A DNA stretch of 46,288 nt from Candidatus Zixiibacteriota bacterium (GTDB taxonomy: Bacteria > Zixibacteria > MSB-5A5 > GN15 > FEB-12): positions 1 to 46,288 of the forward strand of contig JBFMGC010000005.1 in assembly GCA_040752815.1 (NCBI GenBank), read 5' to 3'. This document shows, piece by piece, positions 17,243 to 26,374 of the stretch. Within the stretch, counting starts at the first letter, position 1. Each line of letters begins with the position of its first letter. The notes under the pieces are model-generated. The model had not been told where the DNA came from, made no database searches, and saw nothing but the letters and a program-made list of their open reading frames with translations. Made by a program: the position numbers and the translations under genes.

Positions 17243-18124
17243 ATGATGCGGTTGCGCTTACCATTGCTTGCAGTGCTCCTACTCCTGCTGGCAGTCGGGT
17301 GCAGCAAAGACTCACCGACCGTATCCGACAAGAGCGATCTCCATTCGCTCGCGCTGGTGCCGCGGCCTGAGTTTGTCGACACTCGTCCCGAGGCAGTGAT
17401 CGAGGCTTATGTTCTGAAGCCGACCCAGGAAATGCTCAGGCTGGTCGCCGCGAAACCCCCTGCGCCCGACCCGGGTCCCACCTATGATCCGAACCCGAAC
17501 CCGCCGCACAAGTACGCCTACATAGTCGGAATTTCCGATTACGAGGGCACGGCGAACGATCTGCAGTTCTGCGATGACGACGCTCATGACATGCGGGCGT
17601 ATCTGCAGGGCGAGGGATTCACGATCAGAATCGATGTGGATCGCTCGGCTACCGCGCAGGCGATTGTCGATGGCCTAAACTGGTTGGCAGGACAGGCCGT
17701 GCCTGGGGACGAAATAGCGTTCTGCTACTCCGGGCATGGTAACAAGTACGGCGCCGATGGTTCCTCGATTATCAGCACCGACCTGTACTACATTCCCCAC
17801 GCCTACGTGATGGGCATCATCAACTCGGCGAACTGCACCAAGGTACTGGTGACGCTGGATGCCTGTAAGATCGGGAATTTCCTATCTGACGGTAATGACG
17901 GCAGCTTTATCGCTACGGCTTCTAACAGCACGCTATCTTACGACGCCCCCGATCTGCAGAACGGAGCTTGGACCTACTATTTCCTCGAGGGAGCCGGCAT
18001 TTACACTTATGCCGAGGATATCGCTCCCTATGCGGAAGACGGCATGAAAGCCTGGGCCGCGCTTTACAAACTGCGCGTCAGCCCGGCACATACCGACAAG
18101 TATTACGGCAAGATGGACATCTGA
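17243..18124 (+). CDS. Caspase-like (peptidase C14) lipoprotein
   Basis: 293 residues. A lipoprotein signal peptide ends in the lipobox LAVGC (Cys20). A Pro-rich linker (residues 72-88) is followed by a caspase-fold domain: YAYIVGISDYEGTANDL, then FCYSGHG with catalytic His165, and VLVTLDAC with catalytic Cys208. It is a bacterial metacaspase/orthocaspase-type cysteine peptidase, predicted to be membrane-anchored in the periplasm or on the surface. An acidic first pocket typical of metacaspases (Arg/Lys specificity) is plausible but not proven. AAGGAGG lies before the tandem ATG-ATG start. It is a single gene with its own promoter and terminator. The target is unknown. Confidence 0.85.
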   Translation: MMRLRLPLLAVLLLLLAVGCSKDSPTVSDKSDLHSLALVPRPEFVDTRPEAVIEAYVLKPTQEMLRLVAAKPPAPDPGPTYDPNPNPPHKYAYIVGISDYEGTANDLQFCDDDAHDMRAYLQGEGFTIRIDVDRSATAQAIVDGLNWLAGQAVPGDEIAFCYSGHGNKYGADGSSIISTDLYYIPHAYVMGIINSANCTKVLVTLDACKIGNFLSDGNDGSFIATASNSTLSYDAPDLQNGAWTYYFLEGAGIYTYAEDIAPYAEDGMKAWAALYKLRVSPAHTDKYYGKMDI

Positions 18125-18145
18125 TTCCCGCATCTCCAACAAAAG

Positions 18146-18175
18146 AAGACGCCTGCCACTTCTGACAGGCGTCTT
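18146..18175 (+). terminator. Terminator of the caspase-like gene
   Basis: Stem AAGACGCCTG/CAGGCGTCTT (10 bp perfect, loop 10) followed by TCTCTTGG, 21 bases after the stop codon. Confidence 0.8.
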
Positions 18176-18196
18176 TCTCTTGGGGTTTCAGGTTCA

Positions 18197-18224
18197 GGCA
18201 GCCCGCCAGCAAGGGCGGGCTGCC
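18197..18224 (-). terminator. Hairpin between convergent genes, likely terminator of the Cys-rich protein
   Basis: Stem GGCAGCCCGCC/GGCGGGCTGCC (11 bp perfect, loop 6) lies 23 bases after the stop of the minus-strand gene. It lacks a clear U-tract, so it could also be a REP-type element. Confidence 0.5.
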
Positions 18225-18247
18225 CGTTTGAGGTGTCTATCTATACG

Positions 18248-21200
18248 TCACAAGCAGTTCGGAAGTCCGAGCATCTGACCGGTAATGAACAGATAATCGA
18301 TCAGTATGGTAATGTCACCGATCGTTACGTCATCACAGGTCGGGCTTGCACCACCGGACTGGTTGATATCCGCTTCAGGCAGACAGACGATGATCCCGTC
18401 GCAAGTTCCCGTAATGAACTTGGCATCGATCATTACGGTCACGTCGCCGATTGTCGGTTCGTCGTCACCGCTGTTGTTAGCATCGCCCACGCGCAGGACG
18501 CAGCAACTGCCGCCGGCACACTGGAAGGTCGAGCAATCCTGACCGGCGTACCAGGTACCGCCGTAGGCAGCCTTGCAATCCTCCTCAGTCGTATTGGCGC
18601 ACTGCGGCGGCGTACCATAGCAGCACGCGCCGGTAGGCACCGGTGTCGGACACTGGAACGTGGCGCAGTTCTGGCCCGCGTACCAGGTACCGCCATACAC
18701 GGAATGGCAGTCAAGCTGACTCGTGGTCGCACAACCCTGCGTGCCGTCAGCCGACAGGTAGCAGCAGGCCCCCAGCTCGTGCGGGACGGGACACTGGAAG
18801 GTCGCGCAATCCTGACCGGCATACCAGGTGCCGCCGTAAACGGCCTGGCATTCGGCCTGGGTGGTGTTCACGCAGGACGGAGCCGCCGGATCGCCGTAGC
18901 AACAGGCGCCCCTCGGCGGGTCGTCCGGACAGTTGAACGTGGCGCAATCCTGACCGGCGTACCAGGTGCCGCCATAGAGCTTGCGGCAGGCCGCCTTGGT
19001 GGTATTCACACAGGCCGGTCCGGCAGCATCGCGGTAGCAGCATGCCCCCAGTCTCGGACGCGGCGGACAATCGAAGGTCGCGCAGTTCTGTCCGGCATAC
19101 CAGGTACCGTTGTACTGCAGTTTGCACAGATCCTCAGTGGTGTTGACACACGACGGACTGGCCGGATCGCCATAACAGCAGGCGCCGAGCGGCTGCGGAT
19201 CCGGACAGGTGAACGTAGCACAGTTCTGTCCAAGATACCAGGTGCCGCCGTAGATCTTGACACACGCTTTGTGCGTCGTGTTGATGCAGTGCATCACACC
19301 GGCAGCGTCGGCGTAACAGCAGGCTCCCTGAGGCTGCTGCTGCGGACAGTTAAACGTGGCGCAGTTCTGGCCCGGATACCAGGTGCCGTTGTACGTCTGG
19401 ATACAATCGGACTCAGTGGTGTTAACACAGGTCGGTCCAGCAGGTCCGATGTAGCAGCAGGCGCCGGTCGGTGACACCGGTTCACAGGCGTCATCAACCC
19501 CATTACCGTTGTTGTCACCCAGACACATGGAACCGTCACCCTGGTAGATTCCGGTTACACCGGTGGCGGTGTGCTCGCAGTCAAACTGCGTGACAATCGT
19601 GCACGAACCGTCCGGCCAGCAACAAGCGCCGAACTGAGGTTGACCTTCTCCTCCGATGATCCTGAAGGCGAGGTCGATCGACTCACCGACCCTCGGATGA
19701 TTCGGTGGGTAGATCAGCTCCTGCCAATCGAGAGTTGAGGCTGAGAGGTCGATACCGATCGCCCAGGTAGCGTCATCGTTAAAGTGCGGGCTTCCTGAAG
19801 TCTTCCAGCCAAACAGCGTGCCCTGCTCATCGGGATAAGCCTGTACGTCGAGCCACAGCACTACGGGATTGGCCGGGGTGCCTTCCTGGAAGCAGAGGTC
19901 AGGCGGCAACTGGAAGATGTACTCCCAGCATACCTGATCTCCCTGCGGCCACGGAGTCCACTGGTACGGCGGCGTCATCCAGCCTTCTCTCAGGCCGGTC
20001 TTATGAGCCTTCACCGTGAACGGCAGGTTCTGCAAGAGACAGATCAGCTCGCCCGGACGGCTATAAGAACCCGGCTGCGCCGGAATATCGGCGTGAATGC
20101 TCAGGATGAACCTGACCCTCCGGGGGTCTCCGAACGGGAGCCGATCGAGATACCACGATCCAAACACATGGATTTCCCTGATCGGACCGGATACCGTACA
20201 CAGGAAGTCGTCGGCGAGAACGTACGGCGGCGCGCCCGGGATATTAGTGGCGTTCACGTCGAATCCGGTGAACTCAACATCGGGCAACTGCTCCCACTTG
20301 TACGGTGGGTCGGGACGCTCACAAGCGTCGTCAACACCATTGCCGTCGAGATCACCCTGGCACGGCACACCGTCGCCCTGATAAACACCACCGCCGGTCA
20401 GGCACTTCGCTTGAGTCACGACCGTGCAGGTACCGTCAGACCAGCAACATGCGCCGCGTTTGGTCGGCTGTTCGCACGCGTCATCGAAGCCGTCACCGTC
20501 GCTGTCACCCAGACAGACAGAGCCATTGCCAAGATAGAGACCGCCCGCGGCCTGACACAGGGACTGGAGCGTCACCATACAAGTGCCATTCGGCAAGCAG
20601 CAGGCACCGCGAACAAGTGCCGATCCGCACGCGTCGTCGACACCGTCGCCATCGAGGTCGCCAAGGCAGACAGTGCCGTCGCCCAGATACAGGCCGCCCT
20701 GCTGCTCGCAATCGATGGCCGTTGTCACGAAGCAATTGCCGTTGGGACCGCAGCAGGCGCCGGTGACCGTAGAACCGCCAGTTATAACAAAGGAAAGGTC
20801 GAGCGATTGCGTAAAGTTAGGCGGTTCATAAAGGTCACGCCATGGGACTGGCGAACCTGGGGTGCCTTGCTGCAGACGTATCGTAGCGGTAGTGGAACCG
20901 GACATTCCGGCTAAGGGTCCGCCCGGAGCACCTACAAAGTCGATGCGATATTCGATGTCGAAGAAGCTATCTATGTTCCAGTTTCCGTCGGGCAACCGGG
21001 TTAGTGTCGTATGGCCGGGACTTGGCATACCAAATCCGCTTCCGGCAGTTATCCGCAGAAGATCGAAATCGGGGTCACCGGGCGGGAGAGTCAACTGGAG
21101 TTCAACCATCTCTGTCGGGAAACTCTGTGGAGATGTCCCGGGAGTACGTGGGCCGTTGTCACTGACCGCTGGTTGGGGGGTCTGTACGAAGACCTGCCTC

Positions 21201-22696
21201 ACAAACCCAGCCAGGTCTCCCGTCCCCTGCATCCGCAGCTCCATCATGGCGGGCCACTGCGACCGTGTGCCACCAAGGGTACCACCGGGAGATTCTGACG
21301 CGCCTATCGCCCTGAGGGTAGGCTGGCATTCAATCGTCGAACCCGGCGGCAAGCCGTCTATGATCCTCATCACATCGGTGCTGCCGAAGTCACAATCGGC
21401 CGGGACCGTTGTAGTACCACCGCCGTTGTCCGGCCTCACGCAGGTTCCATCCGAAGTTGGTGGAATGAACACGGCATCGTCGTTGAAATGCCAGGTGGAC
21501 GATTTCCAACCCCATTCATATAAGACGGGGTCAGGTTCCAACTCCGCTGATATGCACAACCAATAGATGGTTCCAGCTACCTGATCAAACCACTGGCTTG
21601 GCTCCAGGAGCAGATCGTATTGCCAGTATTCATCATGGTCATCAAATTCGAAAAACGGCGCTCTCGGGTTAAACCAACCTTCGAGGGTACCGGGTCGTAT
21701 GGGAGTCATCACATACTTGCTCAGAATCTGTTCCCAGAGGAGGTTACCGGGGTGGCTGTACGGAGCATCCACACCGGCCGGGACATCGGAGTAGATCTTC
21801 ACATGAAAAGCCCTTATCCGTCCGGCCTGACCAAACCTCCAAGAACCCCAGAAGTGAATATCCTTCACCGGTCCGGTTTCACCGCACATCCAGTCGTCGG
21901 CTAACACATCGGGGTAGGTGGCATATACATCCCAGCCCCGCTCATCAGGTAACTGCGGTGGATTCTCCATCTTGTGATCCTGTCCCGGCATCCACCCTGG
22001 GCAGCCCTGATAGACGCGAATCGTGCCGGTGGTCGAACCCGACATGCCGGAAAGCGGACCCCCGGGAGCACCCACGAAGTCTATGCGGTATTCGATGTCA
22101 AAGAAGCTGTCCACATTCCAGTCGTTGCCGGCGGCTTTCAGGATGGTCACATGTCCGGGGCTGCCCATGCCGAACGCAGTACCGGCCGTGACTCGCAACA
22201 GGTCAAAGTCCGGATCGCCTTGCGGAAGTTGGCCCTGTAGGCGCTGTAAATCGGTGTCGAAAGGCTGAATGGGGTCACCGGGCATTCGCGGGGCGCTGTG
22301 AACCTCGCCCACAGCCCACATCTGCACGTCACGCATATACCCGGCTAGCGATCCAGTGCCGGTCATCGGCATCCTAATAAGGCCATCAAACTGGGCAACC
22401 TCTCCCCCAAGCACTCCTCCCGGGTTGACCGAGGTCAGGCTGAGGGCAATGATTTCGATGGGGATTTCGATGGTCGTTCCTGGCGGTAGACCGTCGATGA
22501 TCTTGGCGGTCTGGCCACAGCATGGTCGGTGCACACAGGATGTCGGGTAGTCGACCGTGCCGGTACCGTTGTCGGGCGCCGAGCATGGCGTGCAGTCATA
22601 GCCATTGGCCGGCGAGAAAACCAGGAGACACAGGAACGTGGTACATAATACCGCGTACGACATGGCGCGAGGCCATGACGGAAACCAAATACGCAT
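18248..22696 (-). CDS. Giant Cys-rich secreted repeat protein with C-terminal dockerin-like domain
   Basis: 1482 residues. GGAGGAG lies before the ATG, and a signal peptide ends near SPANG. The N-terminal half has two copies of a roughly 200-residue module (GLPPGSTIE, then FFDIEYRIDFVGAPGGPLSGMSGSTT) and lectin-like segments. Then come four long repeats (GACC...C...GDxDGDGxDDAC, with calcium-binding-like Asp loops) and seven shorter repeats of about 46 residues (GACCY...CVNTT...C...YGGTWYAGQ(N/D)CATF.CP). The last 75 residues (VGDANNSGDDEPTIGD, EADINQSGG, TIGDITILIDYLFITG) form a duplicated dockerin-like calcium-binding domain shared with the proteins at 27478 and 30931. It is probably extracellular and disulfide-stabilised. 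The function is unknown. Confidence 0.75.
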   Translation of the reverse strand: MRIWFPSWPRAMSYAVLCTTFLCLLVFSPANGYDCTPCSAPDNGTGTVDYPTSCVHRPCCGQTAKIIDGLPPGTTIEIPIEIIALSLTSVNPGGVLGGEVAQFDGLIRMPMTGTGSLAGYMRDVQMWAVGEVHSAPRMPGDPIQPFDTDLQRLQGQLPQGDPDFDLLRVTAGTAFGMGSPGHVTILKAAGNDWNVDSFFDIEYRIDFVGAPGGPLSGMSGSTTGTIRVYQGCPGWMPGQDHKMENPPQLPDERGWDVYATYPDVLADDWMCGETGPVKDIHFWGSWRFGQAGRIRAFHVKIYSDVPAGVDAPYSHPGNLLWEQILSKYVMTPIRPGTLEGWFNPRAPFFEFDDHDEYWQYDLLLEPSQWFDQVAGTIYWLCISAELEPDPVLYEWGWKSSTWHFNDDAVFIPPTSDGTCVRPDNGGGTTTVPADCDFGSTDVMRIIDGLPPGSTIECQPTLRAIGASESPGGTLGGTRSQWPAMMELRMQGTGDLAGFVRQVFVQTPQPAVSDNGPRTPGTSPQSFPTEMVELQLTLPPGDPDFDLLRITAGSGFGMPSPGHTTLTRLPDGNWNIDSFFDIEYRIDFVGAPGGPLAGMSGSTTATIRLQQGTPGSPVPWRDLYEPPNFTQSLDLSFVITGGSTVTGACCGPNGNCFVTTAIDCEQQGGLYLGDGTVCLGDLDGDGVDDACGSALVRGACCLPNGTCMVTLQSLCQAAGGLYLGNGSVCLGDSDGDGFDDACEQPTKRGACCWSDGTCTVVTQAKCLTGGGVYQGDGVPCQGDLDGNGVDDACERPDPPYKWEQLPDVEFTGFDVNATNIPGAPPYVLADDFLCTVSGPIREIHVFGSWYLDRLPFGDPRRVRFILSIHADIPAQPGSYSRPGELICLLQNLPFTVKAHKTGLREGWMTPPYQWTPWPQGDQVCWEYIFQLPPDLCFQEGTPANPVVLWLDVQAYPDEQGTLFGWKTSGSPHFNDDATWAIGIDLSASTLDWQELIYPPNHPRVGESIDLAFRIIGGEGQPQFGACCWPDGSCTIVTQFDCEHTATGVTGIYQGDGSMCLGDNNGNGVDDACEPVSPTGACCYIGPAGPTCVNTTESDCIQTYNGTWYPGQNCATFNCPQQQPQGACCYADAAGVMHCINTTHKACVKIYGGTWYLGQNCATFTCPDPQPLGACCYGDPASPSCVNTTEDLCKLQYNGTWYAGQNCATFDCPPRPRLGACCYRDAAGPACVNTTKAACRKLYGGTWYAGQDCATFNCPDDPPRGACCYGDPAAPSCVNTTQAECQAVYGGTWYAGQDCATFQCPVPHELGACCYLSADGTQGCATTSQLDCHSVYGGTWYAGQNCATFQCPTPVPTGACCYGTPPQCANTTEEDCKAAYGGTWYAGQDCSTFQCAGGSCCVLRVGDANNSGDDEPTIGDVTVMIDAKFITGTCDGIIVCLPEADINQSGGASPTCDDVTIGDITILIDYLFITGQMLGLPNCL
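18510..19465 (-). repeat. Seven tandem coding repeats (about 138 bp) of the GACCY module
   Basis: Within the Cys-rich protein, seven units share GACCY, NTT, YGGTWYAGQ and CATF with six regularly spaced Cys each. They are protein-level repeats with diverged nucleotides, not a CRISPR. Confidence 0.85.
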
Positions 22697-23090
22697 ACAC
22701 TCCTCCTATAGGATTGGACTACCGGTCGAGACCAAATGCAGGCGGTCTCAACATCTCTTTCAGAGCTTACGTACGACGCGATTGATGCTTTCTGGTGCTT
22801 CTTATGCAGACTATACGGTATTGAAATGCGTTTGTAAAGGATAATTTAGGTCGATTTAGGCTATATTACAAGAAATATTTCAGACGGTCGCGCGGCCGCG
22901 CGTAGTGCGGCCCGGCGACGACGCTATAACTTATTGTTAATTCGGATCTTAAGTATGCGGAGGCCCCGCCGTTCCAACCCCCCTTGGCGGCGCACCGGCG
23001 GCAAGCTGTCGGGCGGGGTCGCTCGACTTCGCACACTGAAGGTCGGTGCCTGTCGTGCCTCCCGCTGCGCCAGGATTCAGGACGTGAGCA
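22697..23090. other. Intergenic region upstream of the Cys-rich protein
   Basis: 394 bases. The left part is AT-rich and holds the promoter at 22810-22838. The right part is GC-rich with a perfect 14-base palindrome CGCGCGGCCGCGCG (22889-22902) of unknown meaning. No gene is supported. Confidence 0.6.
22810..22838 (-). promoter_or_regulatory. Sigma70-like promoter of the Cys-rich protein gene
   Basis: TTTACA (22838-22833) and TATAGT (22815-22810) on the minus strand are 17 bases apart; each matches five of six consensus positions. The leader would be about 107 bases. Confidence 0.65.
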
Positions 23091-25235
23091 TTAGACAGGT
23101 CGCCGTCGACCTTTCGGCCTGACTTGCAATAGAAGCGCCAGCACCAGAAGCGCTCCCAGCGAGATCAGAAGCCAGTACACGCCAATGATCGGGAGCAAAA
23201 CAGTGGTAGTAAGAAGGGCGCCGAGAGCAGAACCGCACAGTTCGGCCGCATAGCCGAGACCACGGTTGGCCCGCGCGGGGGCGGCATAGTAGCTGCGAGT
23301 AGCAGCGATAAACAGAGACCCTGTGGCCAGGGCGACTACAAATAGAAACAGCAGGTGGTATATGAGTGCGAGGCGAAAGTCAACCCGGTGCCAGGTCAGC
23401 GCTAACGCGATGGTCGCCGCAAGGAGAGTAGCGACTGACAGCACACCAAGACCTTGTCCCACGGTTCGGGCGGCCAGCCACGTGCCCAGTGACAGACCAA
23501 GCATGAAGACGCCCACCAGCATGGCGAGATGGACGTACAGGGAACCCGCCGTCGACTGATACAAGTAAAATGAAACCAGTTCCAGCGACAGGGATACGAG
23601 ACCGGCGGTGACATATAAGAAGAGGCCGACGCGGGTGCTGTCGCGACTCTTTGCCGCCCACCAGAGAAAAGTCAGCAGGCCAAGCGGGAGGGCCGTGAGC
23701 CAATAAGGATTTCCGAGTACGATACGCGCGAACGAGCGGTCGGCCTGGCTCGCCCTGGCGCGATACCAGGACTCTTTCGTCGCCAGACGCGGCTGGGCGA
23801 TGCTGTTGGCCACCTGAGACATCGCTAGCACGTCCTCGATCCGCTCGGTTTTCATGATCCCGAGGCGGTCCCCGAGATAGGCCTCGTTGACATACCGTGT
23901 CTCGTACGGCAAATCCTCGATTCGCGCCAGGATCGTGTCAAACGGCAGGTCGAGATCGGCCCGGTCGGAGGCCAGCAGCAACGTTTCGGTCCCCGGCCAG
24001 GCGATTACTTGCGCGAACGAACCTCTGAGCGTGCTTGCGATCGTGGCGAGCAGGTCGGCGGTTCCAGCGCTGACATAGCGATCGGTATCGTAGCCGGTCG
24101 CAAGAACCAAAACGCCCTCGGGGTTGAGTGTTCGTCTGACCAAGTCGAAAAACCGACGGGTGACCACACGGCTATTACGGTAGGTATCGAGGCGACCGGC
24201 CTTGACAATGACTACATCGAACGCACCATTGGTCGATCCGGAGAGATACGCCACGGGATCTTGATTGATCCGGCTCACTTCGCGGACAACGGGCAAAAAC
24301 GTGTCGATGCGCCCCGAAATCCCCACTCTCGGATCGACAGCGGTCGCTCGCAGCCCACCGAGCTTCGAAACCAGCGAGCCGAATCCGAATTCCGCGCGAC
24401 CGATCAGCAGCGCTGATTGGGCAGTCGGGCTATACGATATCGGCGGGATTAGCAGGTTCTCCGATGTTTCAATGTCCCCAGACGTAGCCTCGACAGTATT
24501 ATCTGTAATCAGTACAATGCTACTATCCCGGGAGAGCAGCACTTGATGACCGTATGGCGTATCGAACGACTGCTCGACCACATAGCCGGTGAACTTGGCG
24601 CGATCGCAAGCATGATCGATGGAACGTCCGGCTCCCGTGGCGATGATTAGTACCAGCACGACCGCCGCGGCGGACAGCGGCAACCAGCGGTGTCGTACCG
24701 CCCCTATCGCCGCCCCGGGCAGTATCACCATCCCAGTGGAGTAGCAAAGGCCGAGGTTGCCTAGCGATGCCCCTACCAAAACGGTAAGGAAGATCCCCGC
24801 GAGGAAAGCGCCGAGTCCCTCGAAGAGGTAGACCGTTCCGATGGCCGTGTCGGCACTTCTCCCCTTCCTCGCGACAACCGGAAAGAGCCACCCTGCCAGT
24901 ACCCCGACAGGTGCGACAGCGACAATAGACAGAGGTATAGCGGTAGTCAGGGGGATCGCCTCACCAATCGTAGTGGTCACTAAAAGGGGAGAGAAACGAA
25001 CGGCAACCAGAGCTACCGGAACCAGAAACACGCCGAGCACGAAGAGCGCACGGGGGCTGAGTTCATTGGCCCTTCTCCCCCCGAGCCAGGCTCCCAGCGC
25101 GACCCAAATCAGCCAGCCAAAGAGTGCGGTGCCGACTAATAGCTCCGCCCCGCCGAAGGCTGTGATCAGTTCCCGAAGCAGCAACACCTGGCTGGAGGTA
25201 GCCAGGAATCCGAGCAGAATACTGTCGCGGATCAT
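23091..25235 (-). CDS. Fused MFS-type membrane / spermidine-synthase-like protein
   Basis: 714 residues. ATG at 25235 is chosen because it overlaps the TGA of the radical SAM gene (ATGA). There are about seven N-terminal membrane helices (LLGFLATSSQVLLLRELI first), a soluble middle domain around residues 215-490, and about six to seven C-terminal helices. The layout matches fused MFS/spermidine synthase proteins. The middle Rossmann domain appears degenerate: the glycine-rich GGGDGG region reads LLIGRAEFGFG, and the Asp-containing active-site strand reads FDVVIVKAG. Polyamine synthesis is therefore doubtful. It is last in the DUF362 / radical SAM trio, suggesting a membrane partner of an exported process. 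Confidence 0.75.
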   Translation of the reverse strand: MIRDSILLGFLATSSQVLLLRELITAFGGAELLVGTALFGWLIWVALGAWLGGRRANELSPRALFVLGVFLVPVALVAVRFSPLLVTTTIGEAIPLTTAIPLSIVAVAPVGVLAGWLFPVVARKGRSADTAIGTVYLFEGLGAFLAGIFLTVLVGASLGNLGLCYSTGMVILPGAAIGAVRHRWLPLSAAAVVLVLIIATGAGRSIDHACDRAKFTGYVVEQSFDTPYGHQVLLSRDSSIVLITDNTVEATSGDIETSENLLIPPISYSPTAQSALLIGRAEFGFGSLVSKLGGLRATAVDPRVGISGRIDTFLPVVREVSRINQDPVAYLSGSTNGAFDVVIVKAGRLDTYRNSRVVTRRFFDLVRRTLNPEGVLVLATGYDTDRYVSAGTADLLATIASTLRGSFAQVIAWPGTETLLLASDRADLDLPFDTILARIEDLPYETRYVNEAYLGDRLGIMKTERIEDVLAMSQVANSIAQPRLATKESWYRARASQADRSFARIVLGNPYWLTALPLGLLTFLWWAAKSRDSTRVGLFLYVTAGLVSLSLELVSFYLYQSTAGSLYVHLAMLVGVFMLGLSLGTWLAARTVGQGLGVLSVATLLAATIALALTWHRVDFRLALIYHLLFLFVVALATGSLFIAATRSYYAAPARANRGLGYAAELCGSALGALLTTTVLLPIIGVYWLLISLGALLVLALLLQVRPKGRRRPV

Positions 25236-26374
25236 GCGAACCGGCCCGGAATGTCGTGCCGGCACGAACTGCACTTGCCGCCGGCCAGTCCGACCACTCG
25301 TGTGCTGTAGCCGCGCCTCTCGATCACCATCGCGCCGCATCCGGGGCAGTAAGTGGATTCCGCCTTATGCGCGGGAAGATTACCCAGGTAGACGTACTCG
25401 AGCCCTTCGGCCCGGCAGATCTGATAGGCCCGTTCAAGGGTCTTCTGAGGAGTGATCGGCAGCTCGGTCAGCAGGTACTGCGGATGAAAGCGCGAGAAAT
25501 GTACCGGCACATCGACACCCAGAAAAGTCTTTACCCATCGGGCGAGTTTGGTAAACTCATCATCCGTGTCATTAAGAGTAGGCACCACGAGATTGACTAT
25601 TTCCAACCAGATCCCGGCCTCGCGCATCTGGATGAGCCGGTCGAGCACCGGTTTTAGCTCACCGCGGACAACGTCTCGATAGTATGACTCGCGGATCGCC
25701 TTGAGATCGACCTTGATGGCATCGAGTTGTGGAATCAATTCACGTAGCGGCTGCTCGTCAATGTAGCCGCCGGTAATCATCACCGACTTAATCCCGTGCT
25801 TATGGCCGAACTCGGCCATATCAAACATGTATTCGTAAAAGATGACCGGCTCAGAGTAGGTGTAGGCGATTGTCGGGACATTCCGTGCGCGGCAGGTTTC
25901 GACTGCGTCCTGTGCGGTGAATTCGTAGTTAGTAGTCTGTTCGGGCCGAGCCTGCGAGATCTCCCAATTCTGGCAGAACTTGCAGTCAACATTACAGCCT
26001 GCCGTAGCCAGCGAGAGCGCCGTGGTGCCCGGAAAGAAATGAAAAAACGGCTTCTTCTCTATCGGGTCTATATTCAGCGAGCAGGGCAGGTTGTAGACGA
26101 GCGTATAGTAAACATCGCCCCGGTTTTCGCGGGTGCCACAGAAGCCGCGCTCGAGATCGGTGACACGGCAATGCCTTGGACAGATGCCGCACTCGATCCC
26201 GCCGCCCTCGAGTTTTCTGTAATGGCGGGCTTCGACTGCCGACAGCTTATCGGCAACATCAAATGCCCAAGCGTTTTGAACCCCACCCAGCACCTGCGGC
26301 CAGAACGGCGACTGTACCACCCCCGTAGCTGCAGTCCCACAGCCGACACATTTCAGAAAATCCCGCCGGTTCAT
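25232..26374 (-). CDS. AmmeMemoRadiSam system radical SAM enzyme with Tat signal
   Basis: 380 residues. The N-terminus MNRRDFLKCVGCG is a twin-arginine signal followed by a hydrophobic stretch. A Cys cluster follows (ECGICPRHCR...GFCGTR), then the radical SAM motif CNVDCKFC (Cys127, Cys131, Cys134) and a C-terminal CPGC...CSSC pair resembling a zinc ribbon. The arrangement and blocks (PIEKKPFFHF, GCNVDCKFCQNWEIS, TYSEPVIFYEY) are those of the radical SAM member of the AmmeMemoRadiSam set, whose reaction is unknown. Its Memo and AMMECR1 partners are fused in one gene at 42061-43590. It overlaps DUF362 upstream and the membrane protein downstream by 4 bases each. Tat export implies folding with its cofactors before leaving the cytoplasm. 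Confidence 0.88.
   Translation of the reverse strand: MNRRDFLKCVGCGTAATGVVQSPFWPQVLGGVQNAWAFDVADKLSAVEARHYRKLEGGGIECGICPRHCRVTDLERGFCGTRENRGDVYYTLVYNLPCSLNIDPIEKKPFFHFFPGTTALSLATAGCNVDCKFCQNWEISQARPEQTTNYEFTAQDAVETCRARNVPTIAYTYSEPVIFYEYMFDMAEFGHKHGIKSVMITGGYIDEQPLRELIPQLDAIKVDLKAIRESYYRDVVRGELKPVLDRLIQMREAGIWLEIVNLVVPTLNDTDDEFTKLARWVKTFLGVDVPVHFSRFHPQYLLTELPITPQKTLERAYQICRAEGLEYVYLGNLPAHKAESTYCPGCGAMVIERRGYSTRVVGLAGGKCSSCRHDIPGRFA

Noticed and set aside
18510-19465. Regularly spaced repeats resembling a CRISPR array
   Set aside because: The units are about 138 bp, diverged and translate to a six-Cys module with no unique spacers, so they are coding repeats.
18233-19474. 413-residue plus-strand frame with repeated segments
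   Set aside because: It is the reverse of the GACCY repeats of the Cys-rich protein; its periodicity is inherited from the real gene, and it has Arg/Thr-rich random-like content.
22889-22902. Perfect 14-base CG palindrome
   Set aside because: A short, low-complexity CG repeat with no relation to a promoter or gene end; expected by chance in GC-rich DNA.
23091-25235. Calling the fused membrane protein a working spermidine synthase
   Set aside because: The glycine-rich cofactor loop and the active-site Asp pattern are not visible in the middle domain, so only the fold-level similarity is reported.
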